This document shows positions 1-9,705 of a DNA stretch of 64,000 bases, one piece after another. The position numbers were made by a program, and so were the translations under genes. The stretch comes from Siculibacillus lacustris (GTDB lineage Bacteria; Pseudomonadota; Alphaproteobacteria; Rhizobiales; Ancalomicrobiaceae). Numbering within the stretch: position 1 is the stretch's first letter; the number at the start of each line of letters is the position of its first letter. The stretch covers positions 99,700 to 163,699 of the forward strand of contig NZ_SJFN01000001.1 of the NCBI RefSeq assembly GCF_004328075.1. Reading direction: 5' to 3'. The notes beneath the pieces are model-generated. The model was given only the letters and a program-made list of their open reading frames with translations. It was not told the DNA's origin and did no database searches.

Positions 1-600
1 GCGAGGATCGAGCCCGGCCCGCCACAGCGCCTCGCAGACATAGATGTTGCCGAGCCCGGCGATCACCCGCTGATCGAGCAGCACGGCCTTCAGCGGCGTG
101 GTGCGGCCGGCAAACAGCCGGGCGAGCACGGGCCCCGAGAGGGCGTCGCCGGTCGGCTCCAGGCCGAGGCCGGCGAGCGCCGGGTAGGTCGCGAGATCGC
201 CCGCCGCGACCAGGTCCATGAAGCCGAAGCGGCGGGGATCGTTGTAGGTGACGGTGGCACCGCTTTCGAGGTGGAACACCACGTGGTCGTGGGCGCCGGC
301 CGCGCCACGGGGATGGACGAAGGCGCCGGGCAGGAGTTCGTCGCCGGGGCGGCGGATGCGGAACGAGCCGGACATGCCGAGATGGGCGATCAGCACCTCG
401 CCGGTCGAGAGCGTCGCCAGGAGGTATTTGGCGCGGCGCTCGAGGGCCGTGACCGTCGCGCCCTCCAGGCGTTCGACGAAGCGGGCGGGAAAGGGGATGC
501 GCAGGTTGGCGCGGCGCTGCTCGACGCGGGCGAGGGTCGCGCCGACCAGGACCGGCGCGAGGCCGCGGCGGACGGTTTCGACCTCGGGCAGTTCGGGCAT
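1..600 (-). CDS. mutM: Formamidopyrimidine-DNA glycosylase, 3' end cut by window
   Basis: Base-excision repair glycosylase/AP lyase that removes 8-oxoguanine and formamidopyrimidines. The protein begins MPELPEVET, the family hallmark: Pro2 is the catalytic nucleophile and Glu3 the acid. The ERRAKYLL segment carrying the beta-elimination lysine is visible, as is the start of the helix-two-turn-helix region ([14 protein letters not shown]). About 200 residues are present; the rest of the H2TH domain and the C-terminal zinc finger lie beyond base 1. It is divergent from ubiE, a common arrangement in alphaproteobacteria. Confidence 0.95.
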   Translation of the reverse strand, partial: MPELPEVETVRRGLAPVLVGATLARVEQRRANLRIPFPARFVERLEGATVTALERRAKYLLATLSTGEVLIAHLGMSGSFRIRRPGDELLPGAFVHPRGAAGAHDHVVFHLESGATVTYNDPRRFGFMDLVAAGDLATYPALAGLGLEPTGDALSGPVLARLFAGRTTPLKAVLLDQRVIAGLGNIYVCEALWRAGLDPR

Positions 601-706
601 GGCGGGTCTCTCTCCGGGATCGCGCGCCGAGCGGCGGCGGGGCCTGCGACGATAGCGTCGGCGCGAGGCTTCCGCTATGGTCCGGCCGTCCACGGAGAGA
701 AGCGTC

Positions 707-1534
707 ATGTCCCACGATCCCGCCGCCGCCGCGTCGCCGCGTCCGACCCCGTCCCAGGGCGGACAGGGGGTGAGCGTCCCGGAGGCGACCGCCTCCTTCG
801 GCTTCCGCGAGGTGCCGTTGGCCGAGAAGCAGACCCTGGTCGACGACGTCTTCCACAAGGTGGCGAGCCGCTACGACATCATGAACGACGTCATGTCGGG
901 CGGGCTGCACCGGCTGTGGAAGGACGCGATGGTGGCGCGGCTGTCGCCGCCGCGGCTCGGCCGGCGCCCCTACGAGGTGCTCGACATGGCCGGCGGCACC
1001 GGCGACATCGCCTTCCGCATCGTCGAGAAGTCGGACCGCAAGGCGAAGGTGACCGTCTCCGACATCAACGCCTCGATGCTCCAGGTCGGCCGCGAGCGAG
1101 CCGAGAAGCGCGGGCTCTCGGCCAATCTCGATTTCGTCGAGGCCAATGCCGAGGAGCTGCCGTTCGAATCCAACCGCTTCGACGCCTATACGATCGCCTT
1201 CGGCATCCGCAACGTGCCGCGCATCGACAAGGCGCTCGCGGAAGCCTTCCGGGTGCTGCGGCCGGGCGGGCGGCTGCTCGTCCTGGAATTCTCGGCGGTC
1301 GATCTGCCGGTGCTCGACCGGCTCTACGACGCCTTCTCGTTCAACGTCATCCCGCTGATGGGCCGGGTGATCGCCGGCGACGGCGAGCCCTATCGCTATC
1401 TGGTGGAATCGATCCGCGCCTTCCCGTCGCAGGAGCGTTTCGCGGGGATGATCCGCGACGCCGGATTCGCGCGCGTCGACTACACCAACTTCACCGGCGG
1501 CATCGCCGCGCTGCACTCCGGCTGGAAGATCTGA
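707..1534 (+). CDS. ubiE: Bifunctional demethylmenaquinone/2-methoxy-6-polyprenyl-benzoquinol C-methyltransferase
   Basis: SAM-dependent C-methyltransferase of ubiquinone (and, where present, menaquinone) synthesis, 275 residues. The family signature [17 protein letters not shown] is at about residues 56-72. The SAM-binding motif I ([13 protein letters not shown]) starts near 91, and GIRNVP and [14 protein letters not shown] follow. An in-frame ATG exists 30 bases upstream, but the ATG at 707 is preceded by GGAGAG at good spacing and is preferred. The N-terminal 25 residues are low-complexity, as in many alphaproteobacterial UbiE proteins. ubiB starts four bases after the stop, so the two are probably cotranscribed. 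Confidence 0.95.
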   Translation: MSHDPAAAASPRPTPSQGGQGVSVPEATASFGFREVPLAEKQTLVDDVFHKVASRYDIMNDVMSGGLHRLWKDAMVARLSPPRLGRRPYEVLDMAGGTGDIAFRIVEKSDRKAKVTVSDINASMLQVGRERAEKRGLSANLDFVEANAEELPFESNRFDAYTIAFGIRNVPRIDKALAEAFRVLRPGGRLLVLEFSAVDLPVLDRLYDAFSFNVIPLMGRVIAGDGEPYRYLVESIRAFPSQERFAGMIRDAGFARVDYTNFTGGIAALHSGWKI

Positions 1535-1538
1535 CGCG

Positions 1539-3125
1539 ATGAGCGGAGCCCTGGGGTCGCTGCTGCGCCTCGCCCGCGCCGGATGGGTGCTCGCCCGCGA
1601 AGGCGTGATCGTCGCCATGGCGCCACCCGATCCACCGCCGATCGGCCGATTGGTGCTGGTGCTGGCGCGGCTGGTCGAACGGCGGGCGGTCGTCGGCATT
1701 TCGCGCGGCCAACGCGCCTCGCGGGCGCTGAACCGGCTCGGACCCTCCTACGTCAAGCTCGGCCAGTTCCTGGCGACCCGGCCCGACGTGGTCGGCCGCG
1801 CCATGGCCGACGATCTCGAGGCGCTGCAGGACCGGGTGGCGCCGTTCGACGACGCCCAGGCGCGCGCCCTGGTCGCCCGCGCCCTCGGCCGGCCGATCGA
1901 GGCGCTCTATGCCGAATTCGGCGACGTGGTGGCGGCGGCGTCGATCGCCCAGGTCCACCGTGCCCGGGTGGTCGGTCGCGACGGCGCGTCGCGCGACGTG
2001 GCGGTCAAGGTGCTGCGGCCCGACGTCGAGGCGCGGTTCCGCCGCGATCTCGACGACTTCTATCTCGCCGCCCGGCTGATCGAGGCGATGGTGCCGCCGA
2101 CCCGGCGATTGCGGCCGGTGGCGGTGGTCGACACGCTGGCCCGCTCGGTGCGGCTCGAGATGGATCTGCGGCTGGAGGCCGCGGCGCTGTCGGAGATGGC
2201 CGAGAACATCGCCGGCGATCCCGATTTCCGGGTGCCCTCGGTCGATTGGGAACGTACCCAGCGCGGCGTCCTGACCATCGCCTGGATCGACGGCGTCAAG
2301 CTCAACGATCCCGAGCGGCTGGCGGCGGCCGGTCACGATCCGGTGCGGCTGGCGCGGGTGGTGATGCAGTCGTTCCTGCGCCACGCCATGCGCGACGGCT
2401 TCTTCCACGCCGACATGCACCAGGGCAACCTGTTCGTGCAGCCCAACGGCGACGTGGCGGCGGTCGATTTCGGCATCACTGGCCGATTGGAGCCCGAGGA
2501 ACGGCGCTTCCTCGCCGAGATCCTCTACGGCTTCATCACCCGCGACTACCTGCGCGTCGCGCGGGTGCATTTCGAGGCGGGCTACGTGCCGGCCTCGCAG
2601 GACGTGGTGGTGTTCGCCCAGGCGCTGCGCGCGGTCGGCGAACCCTTGCGCGACCGGCCGCCGGCCGAGATCTCGATGGCGGCACTGCTCGGCCAGCTGT
2701 TCGAATATACCGAGCTGTTCGAGATGCCGACCCAGCCGCGGCTGATCCTGCTGCAGAAGACCATGGTGGTGGTCGAGGGCGTGGCGCGATCGCTCGATCC
2801 GGATCTCGACATCTGGGCGGTGTCGGAACCGGTGGTGCGCGACTGGGTCGCCGCCAATCTCGGCCCCGGCGCCAAGATCTCCGACGCGGCGACCGCCGCC
2901 GGGGCGGTCGGCCGGCTGGCGCTGTCCCTGCCGCGACTGGTCGAACGGCTCGAGGCGATCTCGATCGGCGCCGCCCACTGGGCCGAGTCCGGTGTCCGGT
3001 TGGCGCCGGAGACGGTGGCGGCACTGGCGCAGGCGCAGGACCGGCGCGGCCGGCCGATGCGGATCCTGGCGACCATCGCGACCCTGGCGCTGGTGGTCAT
3101 GGCGGTGGTGCTGGTCGCCGGTTGA
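1539..3125 (+). CDS. ubiB: Ubiquinone biosynthesis protein kinase-like UbiB
   Basis: Atypical ABC1/ADCK/UbiB-family kinase or ATPase needed for ubiquinone synthesis, 528 residues. Visible motifs are the family KxGQ element (YVKLGQFLATRPD, near residue 72), the alanine-rich nucleotide loop (AAASIAQVH, near 130), the catalytic FFHADMHQGNLF (near 287) and the metal-binding AVDFGITGRL (near 310). The last 20 residues form a hydrophobic helix that would anchor it in the inner membrane. It lies directly behind ubiE, its pathway partner. Confidence 0.95.
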   Translation: MSGALGSLLRLARAGWVLAREGVIVAMAPPDPPPIGRLVLVLARLVERRAVVGISRGQRASRALNRLGPSYVKLGQFLATRPDVVGRAMADDLEALQDRVAPFDDAQARALVARALGRPIEALYAEFGDVVAAASIAQVHRARVVGRDGASRDVAVKVLRPDVEARFRRDLDDFYLAARLIEAMVPPTRRLRPVAVVDTLARSVRLEMDLRLEAAALSEMAENIAGDPDFRVPSVDWERTQRGVLTIAWIDGVKLNDPERLAAAGHDPVRLARVVMQSFLRHAMRDGFFHADMHQGNLFVQPNGDVAAVDFGITGRLEPEERRFLAEILYGFITRDYLRVARVHFEAGYVPASQDVVVFAQALRAVGEPLRDRPPAEISMAALLGQLFEYTELFEMPTQPRLILLQKTMVVVEGVARSLDPDLDIWAVSEPVVRDWVAANLGPGAKISDAATAAGAVGRLALSLPRLVERLEAISIGAAHWAESGVRLAPETVAALAQAQDRRGRPMRILATIATLALVVMAVVLVAG

Positions 3126-3190
3126 CCGGGGATCGCTGCCGTCGCAGCATCGGACTCCCGTCCCCCGGATCGCCGGAGAGGTCCTGCCCC

Positions 3191-3790
3191 ATGTCCGAAA
3201 TCGACGCCCGCCTCGCCGCGGTCTTCGCCCGCATCGACGCCGCCAATGCCGAGGATCCGACCCGGATCCCCACCGAAGCCGGCGAACGACCGCATGCGCT
3301 GGTCTACGGCGAACGCATGTCGGCATGGCTGGCGCGGCTGGTCCCCGAGGCCTCGGATCTGTTGCAGATCGCCGTGCGGGCCCAGCATCTGCGCCGCTTC
3401 GACATTCCGCGCAGCGCCCATCCGATGGACAAGCCGGGCTATTTCGCCTGGCGCAACGCGCTGAAGGCCCATCACGCGACGCTGGTCGGCGGTTTCATGG
3501 GGCAAGCCGGCTATGACGCTGAGGCGATCGCTCGGGTCGGGTCGATCGTGCGCAAGGAGCGGCTGAAGCGCGACGTGGAGGCCCAGGCGCTCGAGGACTG
3601 CGCCTGTCTGGTGTTCCTGGAGTTCGAATTCGCGCCCTTCGCCGACAAGCACGCCGACGACAAGGTGGTCGACATCGTCGCCAAGACCTGGACCAAGATG
3701 TCGGCGGCCGGCCACGCCCGGGCGCTCGAACTGGTCCCGAGCCTGCCCGAGCGGCTCAGGACTCTGACGGTTCGAGCGGTGGCGGGGTGA
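3191..3790 (+). CDS. DUF4202 family protein
   Basis: A 199-residue soluble protein recognised as DUF4202, a family of unknown biochemistry. It is rich in charged helices and conserved His/Lys/Glu patches (for example AQHLRRFDIPR and DKHADDKVVDIV), suggesting a metal- or nucleotide-binding helical fold of the HD-like kind; that is inference. The ATG at 3191 was chosen because the family start (MSEIDARLAAVF) begins there. It follows ubiB by 65 bases and runs tail-to-tail into the flavoprotein gene, with a 35-base overlap of the coding ends. Confidence 0.8.
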   Translation: MSEIDARLAAVFARIDAANAEDPTRIPTEAGERPHALVYGERMSAWLARLVPEASDLLQIAVRAQHLRRFDIPRSAHPMDKPGYFAWRNALKAHHATLVGGFMGQAGYDAEAIARVGSIVRKERLKRDVEAQALEDCACLVFLEFEFAPFADKHADDKVVDIVAKTWTKMSAAGHARALELVPSLPERLRTLTVRAVAG

Positions 3791-5042
3791 CCACCGGCGG
3801 GGCTTCGGCCTGCAGGCGCAGACGGCGGAGCACCCCGAGGCCGGCGGCGCGGCCGGTCGAGAAACAGGCCTGGAGCAGATAGCCGCCGGTCGGCGCCTCC
3901 CAGTCGAGCATCTCGCCGGCGACGAACACGCCGCGCAGGTGGTAGAGCATGAAGTTGCGGTCGATCTCGGAGAAGGCGATGCCGCCGGCCGAGGAGATCG
4001 CCCGCTCGATGGCGCTGGCCGCGACCACCCGGATCGGCAGCGCCTTGAGCAGACGGGCGAGCTCGGCGGGATCCTCGGGCAGGATGCGGCCGACGCCTTC
4101 GCGCAACAGGCCGATCGCCACCGGCGGCAGATGCAGCGCCTTGCGCAGGCGGTTGGTCAGGGTGTCGCCGCGACGCCCGGTCGAGCCCAGCGCCGCGACG
4201 ATCATCTCGGGACTCATGCCGGGCTTCAGATCCAACACCACCTCGACGGGGCCGTTCGCCGCGGCGATCGCCTCGCGCAAGGGGCCGGACAGGGTGTAGA
4301 TGGCGCCGCCCTCGAGGCCGTCGGCGGTGACCATCGCCTCGCCGACCGCGACGTGCTCGCCGAAGGAGATGGTCAGGCGCTTCAACGGTTCGCCGGCGAA
4401 GCGTTCGCGGAACACCTCGGTCCAGGCGACCGAAAAGCCGCAATTGGCCGGGCGCAGCGGCGACACGACGATGCCGGCCTCTTCGAGGATGCTCGTCCAA
4501 CGGCCGTCGGAGCCGAGGCGCGGCCAGCTGGCGCCGCCCAGCGCCAGGACCACGGCGTCGGCGGGGATCGTCTCGGCGGCACCGTCGGCGTCGAGCACGG
4601 TGACGCCGTCTTCGGCGAAGCCGGTCCAGGTGGTGCGGGTGCGGGCGACCACGCCGAGGCCGGCGAGGCGCGCGAGCCAGGCGCGCAGCAGGGGCGAGGC
4701 CTTGAAGGCGGTGGGGAAGACCCGGCCGGAGGAGCCGACGAAGGTCTCTTCGCCGAGGCCGGCGGCCCAGGCGCGCAGGGCCTCGGGCGGAAAGGCCTCG
4801 ATCGCCGGGGCGAGCGCATCACGGGCGGCGCCGTAGCGGCCGAGAAACTGGTCGAGCGGTTCGGAATGGGTGAGGTTGAGGCCGCCGCGCCCGGCCATCA
4901 GGAACTTGCGGGCGACGCTCGGCATGCGATCGACGACCGTCACCGCATGGCCGGCGGCGGCGATGGTCTCGGCCGCCATCAGGCCGGCCGGCCCGGCACC
5001 GATCACCACCACCCGCGGGCCGTCGCCGCGTTCCCGATCCAT
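3756..5042 (-). CDS. HI0933/BaiN-like NAD(P)/FAD-dependent flavoprotein (TIGR03862-type)
   Basis: Predicted flavoprotein of 428 residues. The Rossmann dinucleotide site VVVIGAGPAGLMAAE is at about residues 11-25. It is followed by ARKFLMAGRGGLNLTHSEP, the variant of the HI0933 signature seen in the TIGR03862 subgroup, and a C-terminal FAD segment (GVFVAGEMLDWEAPTGGY). Substrate is unknown; relatives reduce unsaturated steroids or act as general oxidoreductases. The start at 5042 has a strong GGAGGTGAGG ribosome-binding site; an in-frame extension to 5123 lacks one. Its 3' end overlaps the DUF4202 gene on the other strand. Confidence 0.85.
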   Translation of the reverse strand: MDRERGDGPRVVVIGAGPAGLMAAETIAAAGHAVTVVDRMPSVARKFLMAGRGGLNLTHSEPLDQFLGRYGAARDALAPAIEAFPPEALRAWAAGLGEETFVGSSGRVFPTAFKASPLLRAWLARLAGLGVVARTRTTWTGFAEDGVTVLDADGAAETIPADAVVLALGGASWPRLGSDGRWTSILEEAGIVVSPLRPANCGFSVAWTEVFRERFAGEPLKRLTISFGEHVAVGEAMVTADGLEGGAIYTLSGPLREAIAAANGPVEVVLDLKPGMSPEMIVAALGSTGRRGDTLTNRLRKALHLPPVAIGLLREGVGRILPEDPAELARLLKALPIRVVAASAIERAISSAGGIAFSEIDRNFMLYHLRGVFVAGEMLDWEAPTGGYLLQACFSTGRAAGLGVLRRLRLQAEAPPVVTPPPLEPSES

Positions 5043-5179
5043 CGTCACGACCTCACCTCCCGCATCCGCCCGATTCCCGGGCAGGCAAGCTCCGTTGATG
5101 GGCGATCGCCCGGCCGAGCGCAAGACCCGGAGCGGTCATCGGCCGAGGCAGGCGGCGACGGTGCGAGAAATTCCGCTGC

Positions 5180-5204
5180 GATCGTTCGACATCGTCGAAC
5201 GATC
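5180..5204. promoter_or_regulatory. Perfect 11-bp inverted repeat between flavoprotein gene and wrbA
   Basis: GATCGTTCGAC, then ATC, then GTCGAACGATC: a perfect 11-base dyad with a three-base centre. It sits about 115 bases upstream of wrbA and about 140 upstream of the divergent flavoprotein gene. The size and short centre fit an operator for a dimeric repressor, possibly redox- or quinone-responsive given both neighbours are flavoenzymes. No T-run follows, so a terminator is unlikely. Confidence 0.6.
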
Positions 5205-5318
5205 CATTCGCCGCCGCGGGGATGTACGTAGGGGCGCGGGAGGTGCAGTGTCCGACCATCGACGAAGGGGTGGTCGTCGGCGCGCCGCGCCGGACCCCCG
5301 ATCCACGGAGAGAGATTC

Positions 5319-5918
5319 ATGACCAAGGTGTTGGTGCTCTACTACTCGACCTACGGCCACATCGAGACGATGGCCAACGCCGTCGCCGAAGGCGCTCGTG
5401 CGGCGGGCGCCGAAGTTGCGGTCAAGCGGGTGCCGGAGACGGTGCCGGAGGACGTCGCCAAGGGCGCCCACTACAAGCTCGATCAGGCCGCCCCGGTCGC
5501 CACCGTCGACGAGCTCGCCGATTACGACGCGATCATCTTCGGCGCTCCGACCCGCTTCGGCACGGTCGCTTCGCAGATGCGGTCGTTCATCGACCAGACC
5601 GGCGGGTTGTGGTTCACCGGCAAGCTGATCGGCAAGGTCGGTTCGATCTTCACCTCGTCGGCGACCCAGCACGGCGGCCAGGAATCGACCATCCTCGGCT
5701 TCCTGCCGACCCTGCTCCATCACGGCATGGTGGTGGTCGGCCTGCCCTATTCGTTCCAGGGCCAGATGGGCCTGACCGAGATCATCGGCGGCTCGCCCTA
5801 CGGCGCCTCGACCATCGCCGCCGGCGACGGCTCGCGCCAGCCGACCGCCACCGACCTCGACGCCGCCCGCTTCCAGGGCAAGCACGTCGCCGAGATCGCC
5901 GCCAAGCTCTCGGCCTGA
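5319..5918 (+). CDS. wrbA: NAD(P)H:quinone oxidoreductase type IV WrbA
   Basis: Flavodoxin-like FMN enzyme reducing quinones by two electrons, 199 residues, the normal family length. The FMN phosphate loop [12 protein letters not shown] (residues 8-19), APTRFGTV, and the WrbA-typical [14 protein letters not shown] are present. GGAGAGAG lies seven to ten bases before the ATG. A clear intrinsic terminator follows the stop. It is cytosolic and probably protects against redox-cycling quinones; the dyad at 5180-5204 may control it. Confidence 0.95.
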   Translation: MTKVLVLYYSTYGHIETMANAVAEGARAAGAEVAVKRVPETVPEDVAKGAHYKLDQAAPVATVDELADYDAIIFGAPTRFGTVASQMRSFIDQTGGLWFTGKLIGKVGSIFTSSATQHGGQESTILGFLPTLLHHGMVVVGLPYSFQGQMGLTEIIGGSPYGASTIAAGDGSRQPTATDLDAARFQGKHVAEIAAKLSA

Positions 5919-5950
5919 GCCTCGGTCCGATCGTCCGTCCGAACTTCGAC

Positions 5951-5990
5951 CCCCGCCGATCGGCCGATCGGCGGGGGTCTTCGTTTCAGG
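5951..5990 (+). terminator. Rho-independent terminator after wrbA
   Basis: A perfect self-complementary stem CCCCGCCGATCGG/CCGATCGGCGGGG occupies 5951-5976 and is followed by GTCTTCGTTT. It begins 33 bases after the wrbA stop and also lies just beyond the 3' end of the convergent acyltransferase gene, so it may serve both. Confidence 0.8.
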
Positions 5991-6022
5991 GGCCTCGGAA
6001 TGGGGTTCGCCGACCCTGCGGC

Positions 6023-9000
6023 TCAGGGCGCGGCGGCTTCACCGACCATGCGGCTCAGCGTGACGTTGTCGATCTTGCCGGTGCCGAGCAGCGGCAGCTC
6101 CTCCCAGATCACCACTTCCGCGGGGATCATCAGGTCGGCGAGGCCCGCCTCCTTGGCGGCGGCGACGAAGCTCGGGCGGTCGGCGCCGGCCTTGGTGGTG
6201 ACCAGGACGATGCGCTCGCCCTTCTTGGCGTCGGGCACCGCGGCGGCGGCCGACTGGGCGTCGGGCCACAATTGGGCGGCGAACTTCTCGATCGCCGCCA
6301 GCGACACCATCTCGCCGCCGATCTTGGCGAAGCGCTTGGCGCGGCCGAGGATGGTGACGTAGCCCTCGGGATCGATCGAGACGATGTCGCCGGTGTCGTG
6401 CCAACCGTCGGGCGGCACTTCGAGGACGCCGGGGTGCTCGCTGCGCAGGTAGCCGAGCATGACGTTGGGCCCGCGCAGGAACAGGCGGCCGCCTTCGTCG
6501 ATGCCCTCGACCGGATCGAGGCGCCACTCCATGCCGGGCAGGATGCGGCCGACGGTGCCGAAGCGGTTGTACATCGGCGTATTGATGGCGATCACCGGCG
6601 CGGTCTCGGTGACGCCGTAGCCCTCCAGGATGCGCAGGCCGAACTTCTCCATCCACACCCGGCGGGTCGCCTCCTTGACCGGCTCGGCGCCGGCGACGAC
6701 CAGGCGCAGCGAGCGGAAGTCGTAGGGGTGGGCGGCGCGGGCGTAGCCGGTGAGGAAGGTGTCGGTGCCGAACAGCACGGTGGCGTTGAAGCCGTAGACC
6801 AGTTCCGGCACCACCCGGTAGTGGAGCGGCGAGGGGTAGAGATAGACCGGCAGGCCGTTGGTGATCGGCAGGACCAGACCGGCAGTGAGCCCGAAGGAAT
6901 GGAACAGGGGCAGGACGTCGAGCACCTTGTCGGCGCGGCCGAAGTCGATGCGGGCGGCGATCTCGGCGATGTTGGCGAGCATGTTGCGCGACGACAGCAC
7001 CACGCCCTTGGGCAGGCCTTCGGAACCCGAGGTGAACAGGATCGCCACCGGATCGTCGGGCCGGCGCCGCGCCAGGGCATGGCGCCAGCGCAGGAGGCCG
7101 CGGATCTTGTCGAGGGCGCCGATCTCGCCGCGCACGTCCTCGAGATAGACGATGCGCAGGCGCGGCTCGAGCGCGGCGATCAGTCCCTCGAGACGGCCCT
7201 TCTCGACGAAGGCGCGCGAGGTGACGATGGTCGTGAGCTCGGCGGCGGCGGCGGCGGCCAGGACATTGGCCGAACCGGCGGTGAAGTTGATCATCGCCGG
7301 AACCCGGCCGGCGGAGTGGATGCCGAGGAACGTCGCCACCGCGGCATTGGCATTGGGCAGCATGACGCCGATCGCCTTGGACGGCGGGGCGAGTTCGGCG
7401 AGACGCGAGCCGAGCACATGGGCGCCGATCAGCAGGCGGCGATAGGTCATCTGCCCGGCGAGCGGATCCTCGAGCACGACGCGGCCGGGCCCATGGACCT
7501 CGGCGGCCAGCGCGATCGCCTCGAAGACGGTGCGGTCGGTCGAGGTGGTGCGGAAGATCAGGTCGGACATCACGCCGTAGAGGGCGTTGCCGGCGGCACG
7601 GCGGCGGGCGCGTCCGGTCAGCGCCGGATCGACCGCCAGCCGCTGGGCCGGGAGGATGGTCACCCGCACCTTGGGGAACAGCCGGCGGCGGATCTGCGAC
7701 GGGTCGAGGCGGGTGAAGGGGGTCTGCTCCAGCCCTTCGAGGCGGACCGGCACGACCTGCGCGTCGGACTTCAGCGCCACCAGTCCGGCGCCGTCGTAGA
7801 CCTTCATCAGCGAGCCGGTGACGGTCAGGCGGCCTTCGGGGAAGATCACCAGGGGATCGCCGGATTCGACCGCATGGATCAGGGTGCGGGTGGCCATCGG
7901 CTTGGTCGGATCGAGCGGCAGGGCGCGGGCGACGCGCAGGAACGGCCGCACCCACCAGCGCTTGGCGATCGCCGAATCGATGGCGAAGACCGGCTCGCGC
8001 TCCATCAGGGCGAGCGCCAGGGCGGCGTCGAGGAAGCTCACGTGGTTCAGCGCGATCACCACCCGGTCGCCGAGATTTTCGAGGTTCTCGGTGCCGGTGA
8101 CCTCCAGGCGGAACAGGATGCGGTAGATCAGGAACAGCGCGTCGCGCAGGGCGTGGGTCGGCAAGGTCCGCCACACCGCCACCGCGACCACCAGCGACAG
8201 GGCGCCGAGGCCGGCGAGCAGGGCGGCGAGCGTCACGCCGGCGACCTGCAGACCGGCGACCGCCAGGGTCGCGCCGGTCATGGCGAAAGCATTGAGGATG
8301 TTGACCGCGGCGACGACGCGGGCGCGGCGCTCGACCCCGGCCCAGGACTGCAGCGCGGCGAAGACCGGCACCACGAACAGGCCGCCGGCGGCGGCGAGGC
8401 CGGCGAGATCGACCGCGAGGCGCAGGCCGCCGGGGACGCGGGCGAAGGCGGCGATTCCCACCGGATCGGCGCCGGGAGCGGCGAGATGGCCGACGGTCCA
8501 GGCGGCGTCGAGGCCGAAGACACCGATCAGCAGGCCGGCGATCGGCACCCCGACCAGCACGATGCGATGGCCGGAGAGCCAGGCGGCGAGGCCCGAGCCG
8601 AGCGCGATGGCCACCGCGAAGACCGCCAGGAAGGCGGTGACGAGATCTTCGCTGCCGCCGATCGCGCCCTTGACCAGGGAGGGCAGCAGCGACAGCACGA
8701 CGGCACCGACCGCCCAGAACCAGCTCGACACCACGCCGGCCCAGAACAGCCGCGGACTGCGGTGGAGTTCGACCACCAGATCGAGGGTCGAGGCGAGGAT
8801 GTTCCAGCGGACCTTCAGGTCGGGGGCGGCCTGGCCGGTGCGCGGGATCCACAGCGCCGCGACGAAGGCGGCGACGGCGAAGGCGATCATGACCCCGGCG
8901 AGCGCCGCCGGATCACCGCCGCGGGAGGCGGCGAGGCCGCCGATCACCGTGCCGAGCAGGATGGCGAGGAAGGTCGCGCCCTCGATCAGGGCGTTGCCGG

Positions 9001-9415
9001 CCGGCAGTTCGCCCTTCTCCAGGTGGTCGGGCAGGATGCCGTATTTGATCGGGCCGAACAGCGCGGCGATCACCCCGAAGCCGGCCAGCGCCGCGAACAG
9101 GGTCGGGATCGAGGCGGTCCAGAAGCCGATCACGGCGAGTCCGGCGACCGCGATCTCGGCGAGTTTCAGGCGGCGGGCGACCACCGCCTTGTCGAAGCGG
9201 TCGGCGAGTTCGCCGCCGAGTGCCGAGAGGAAGAAGAAGGGCGCCATCAGGGTCGCCGCGGCGAGGGTGACGAGCGGGCCGGCGCGCTCCTGGCCGACAT
9301 GGAACAGGATCAGGAAGACCAGGGCATTCTTCAGGAAATTGTCGTCGAGAGCGGAGAAGAACTGGCACCAGAACAGCCCGGCGAAGCGGCGGGAGGCGAG
9401 TAGCGACTTCGACAT
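6023..9415 (-). CDS. aas: LplT-PlsC-acyl-ACP synthetase fusion (Aas-type lysophospholipid recycling protein)
   Basis: A 1130-residue three-part protein. Residues 1 to about 410 are an MFS-type transporter like LplT, which flips lysophospholipids. Residues about 440-620 form a PlsC acyltransferase with the NHVSFLD catalytic block (near 456) and FPEGRL (near 522). The remainder is an AMP-forming acyl-ACP/CoA synthetase with the P-loop FTSGSEGLPKG (near 787) and GYGVTETAP (near 930). Together they would import lysophosphatidylethanolamine and reacylate it with fatty acid activated in place. E. coli has LplT and Aas as separate genes; the full fusion is known in many proteobacteria. The ATG at 9415 has AGGAG seven bases upstream and gives the usual MSKSLL start. 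Confidence 0.9.
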   Translation of the reverse strand: MSKSLLASRRFAGLFWCQFFSALDDNFLKNALVFLILFHVGQERAGPLVTLAAATLMAPFFFLSALGGELADRFDKAVVARRLKLAEIAVAGLAVIGFWTASIPTLFAALAGFGVIAALFGPIKYGILPDHLEKGELPAGNALIEGATFLAILLGTVIGGLAASRGGDPAALAGVMIAFAVAAFVAALWIPRTGQAAPDLKVRWNILASTLDLVVELHRSPRLFWAGVVSSWFWAVGAVVLSLLPSLVKGAIGGSEDLVTAFLAVFAVAIALGSGLAAWLSGHRIVLVGVPIAGLLIGVFGLDAAWTVGHLAAPGADPVGIAAFARVPGGLRLAVDLAGLAAAGGLFVVPVFAALQSWAGVERRARVVAAVNILNAFAMTGATLAVAGLQVAGVTLAALLAGLGALSLVVAVAVWRTLPTHALRDALFLIYRILFRLEVTGTENLENLGDRVVIALNHVSFLDAALALALMEREPVFAIDSAIAKRWWVRPFLRVARALPLDPTKPMATRTLIHAVESGDPLVIFPEGRLTVTGSLMKVYDGAGLVALKSDAQVVPVRLEGLEQTPFTRLDPSQIRRRLFPKVRVTILPAQRLAVDPALTGRARRRAAGNALYGVMSDLIFRTTSTDRTVFEAIALAAEVHGPGRVVLEDPLAGQMTYRRLLIGAHVLGSRLAELAPPSKAIGVMLPNANAAVATFLGIHSAGRVPAMINFTAGSANVLAAAAAAELTTIVTSRAFVEKGRLEGLIAALEPRLRIVYLEDVRGEIGALDKIRGLLRWRHALARRRPDDPVAILFTSGSEGLPKGVVLSSRNMLANIAEIAARIDFGRADKVLDVLPLFHSFGLTAGLVLPITNGLPVYLYPSPLHYRVVPELVYGFNATVLFGTDTFLTGYARAAHPYDFRSLRLVVAGAEPVKEATRRVWMEKFGLRILEGYGVTETAPVIAINTPMYNRFGTVGRILPGMEWRLDPVEGIDEGGRLFLRGPNVMLGYLRSEHPGVLEVPPDGWHDTGDIVSIDPEGYVTILGRAKRFAKIGGEMVSLAAIEKFAAQLWPDAQSAAAAVPDAKKGERIVLVTTKAGADRPSFVAAAKEAGLADLMIPAEVVIWEELPLLGTGKIDNVTLSRMVGEAAAP

Positions 9416-9570
9416 CGATGGGCTCCTGACCGAGTGGGTGGCGGCTCCGCGGTCGTTCCGCCGCCTCACGCTGCAGCGGCGGCAAGTAGACACGGAAGTC
9501 CGGGCACGGCCATCCCCCTCGATGAGAAAATCGGCCGGGCACTGCGCTGCGGATTGTCGCCGCAGGTTTA

Positions 9571-9590
9571 TGAACGTTGTTCAAAACAAC
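9571..9590. promoter_or_regulatory. Overlapping inverted repeats in the aas/antiporter divergent promoter
   Basis: TGAAC-GTT-GTTCA (9571-9583) overlaps GTTGTT-CAA-AACAAC (9576-9590). It lies in the 290-base spacer between two divergent genes and is unusually AT-rich for this genome. The form resembles operators of TetR-type regulators. Which gene it serves is not determined. Confidence 0.4.
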
Positions 9591-9705
9591 ATACACGAAG
9601 TTCCCGGCGATGCAAGCGGGGTCGGCGCCGTGCGCCCTCGCCCCCGTCCCGGCATTGCCGCGGCCGCGACATCGCTTATACCTGGAGGCCACAGAGGAGA
9701 CGCGG

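Noticed and set aside
5222-9403. Very long open frame (1393 codons) on the plus strand
   Set aside because: It lies opposite the aas-type gene, whose domains and motifs are clear. The frame is Gly/Arg/Asp/His-rich with no recognisable domain, the usual mirror of a high-GC gene.
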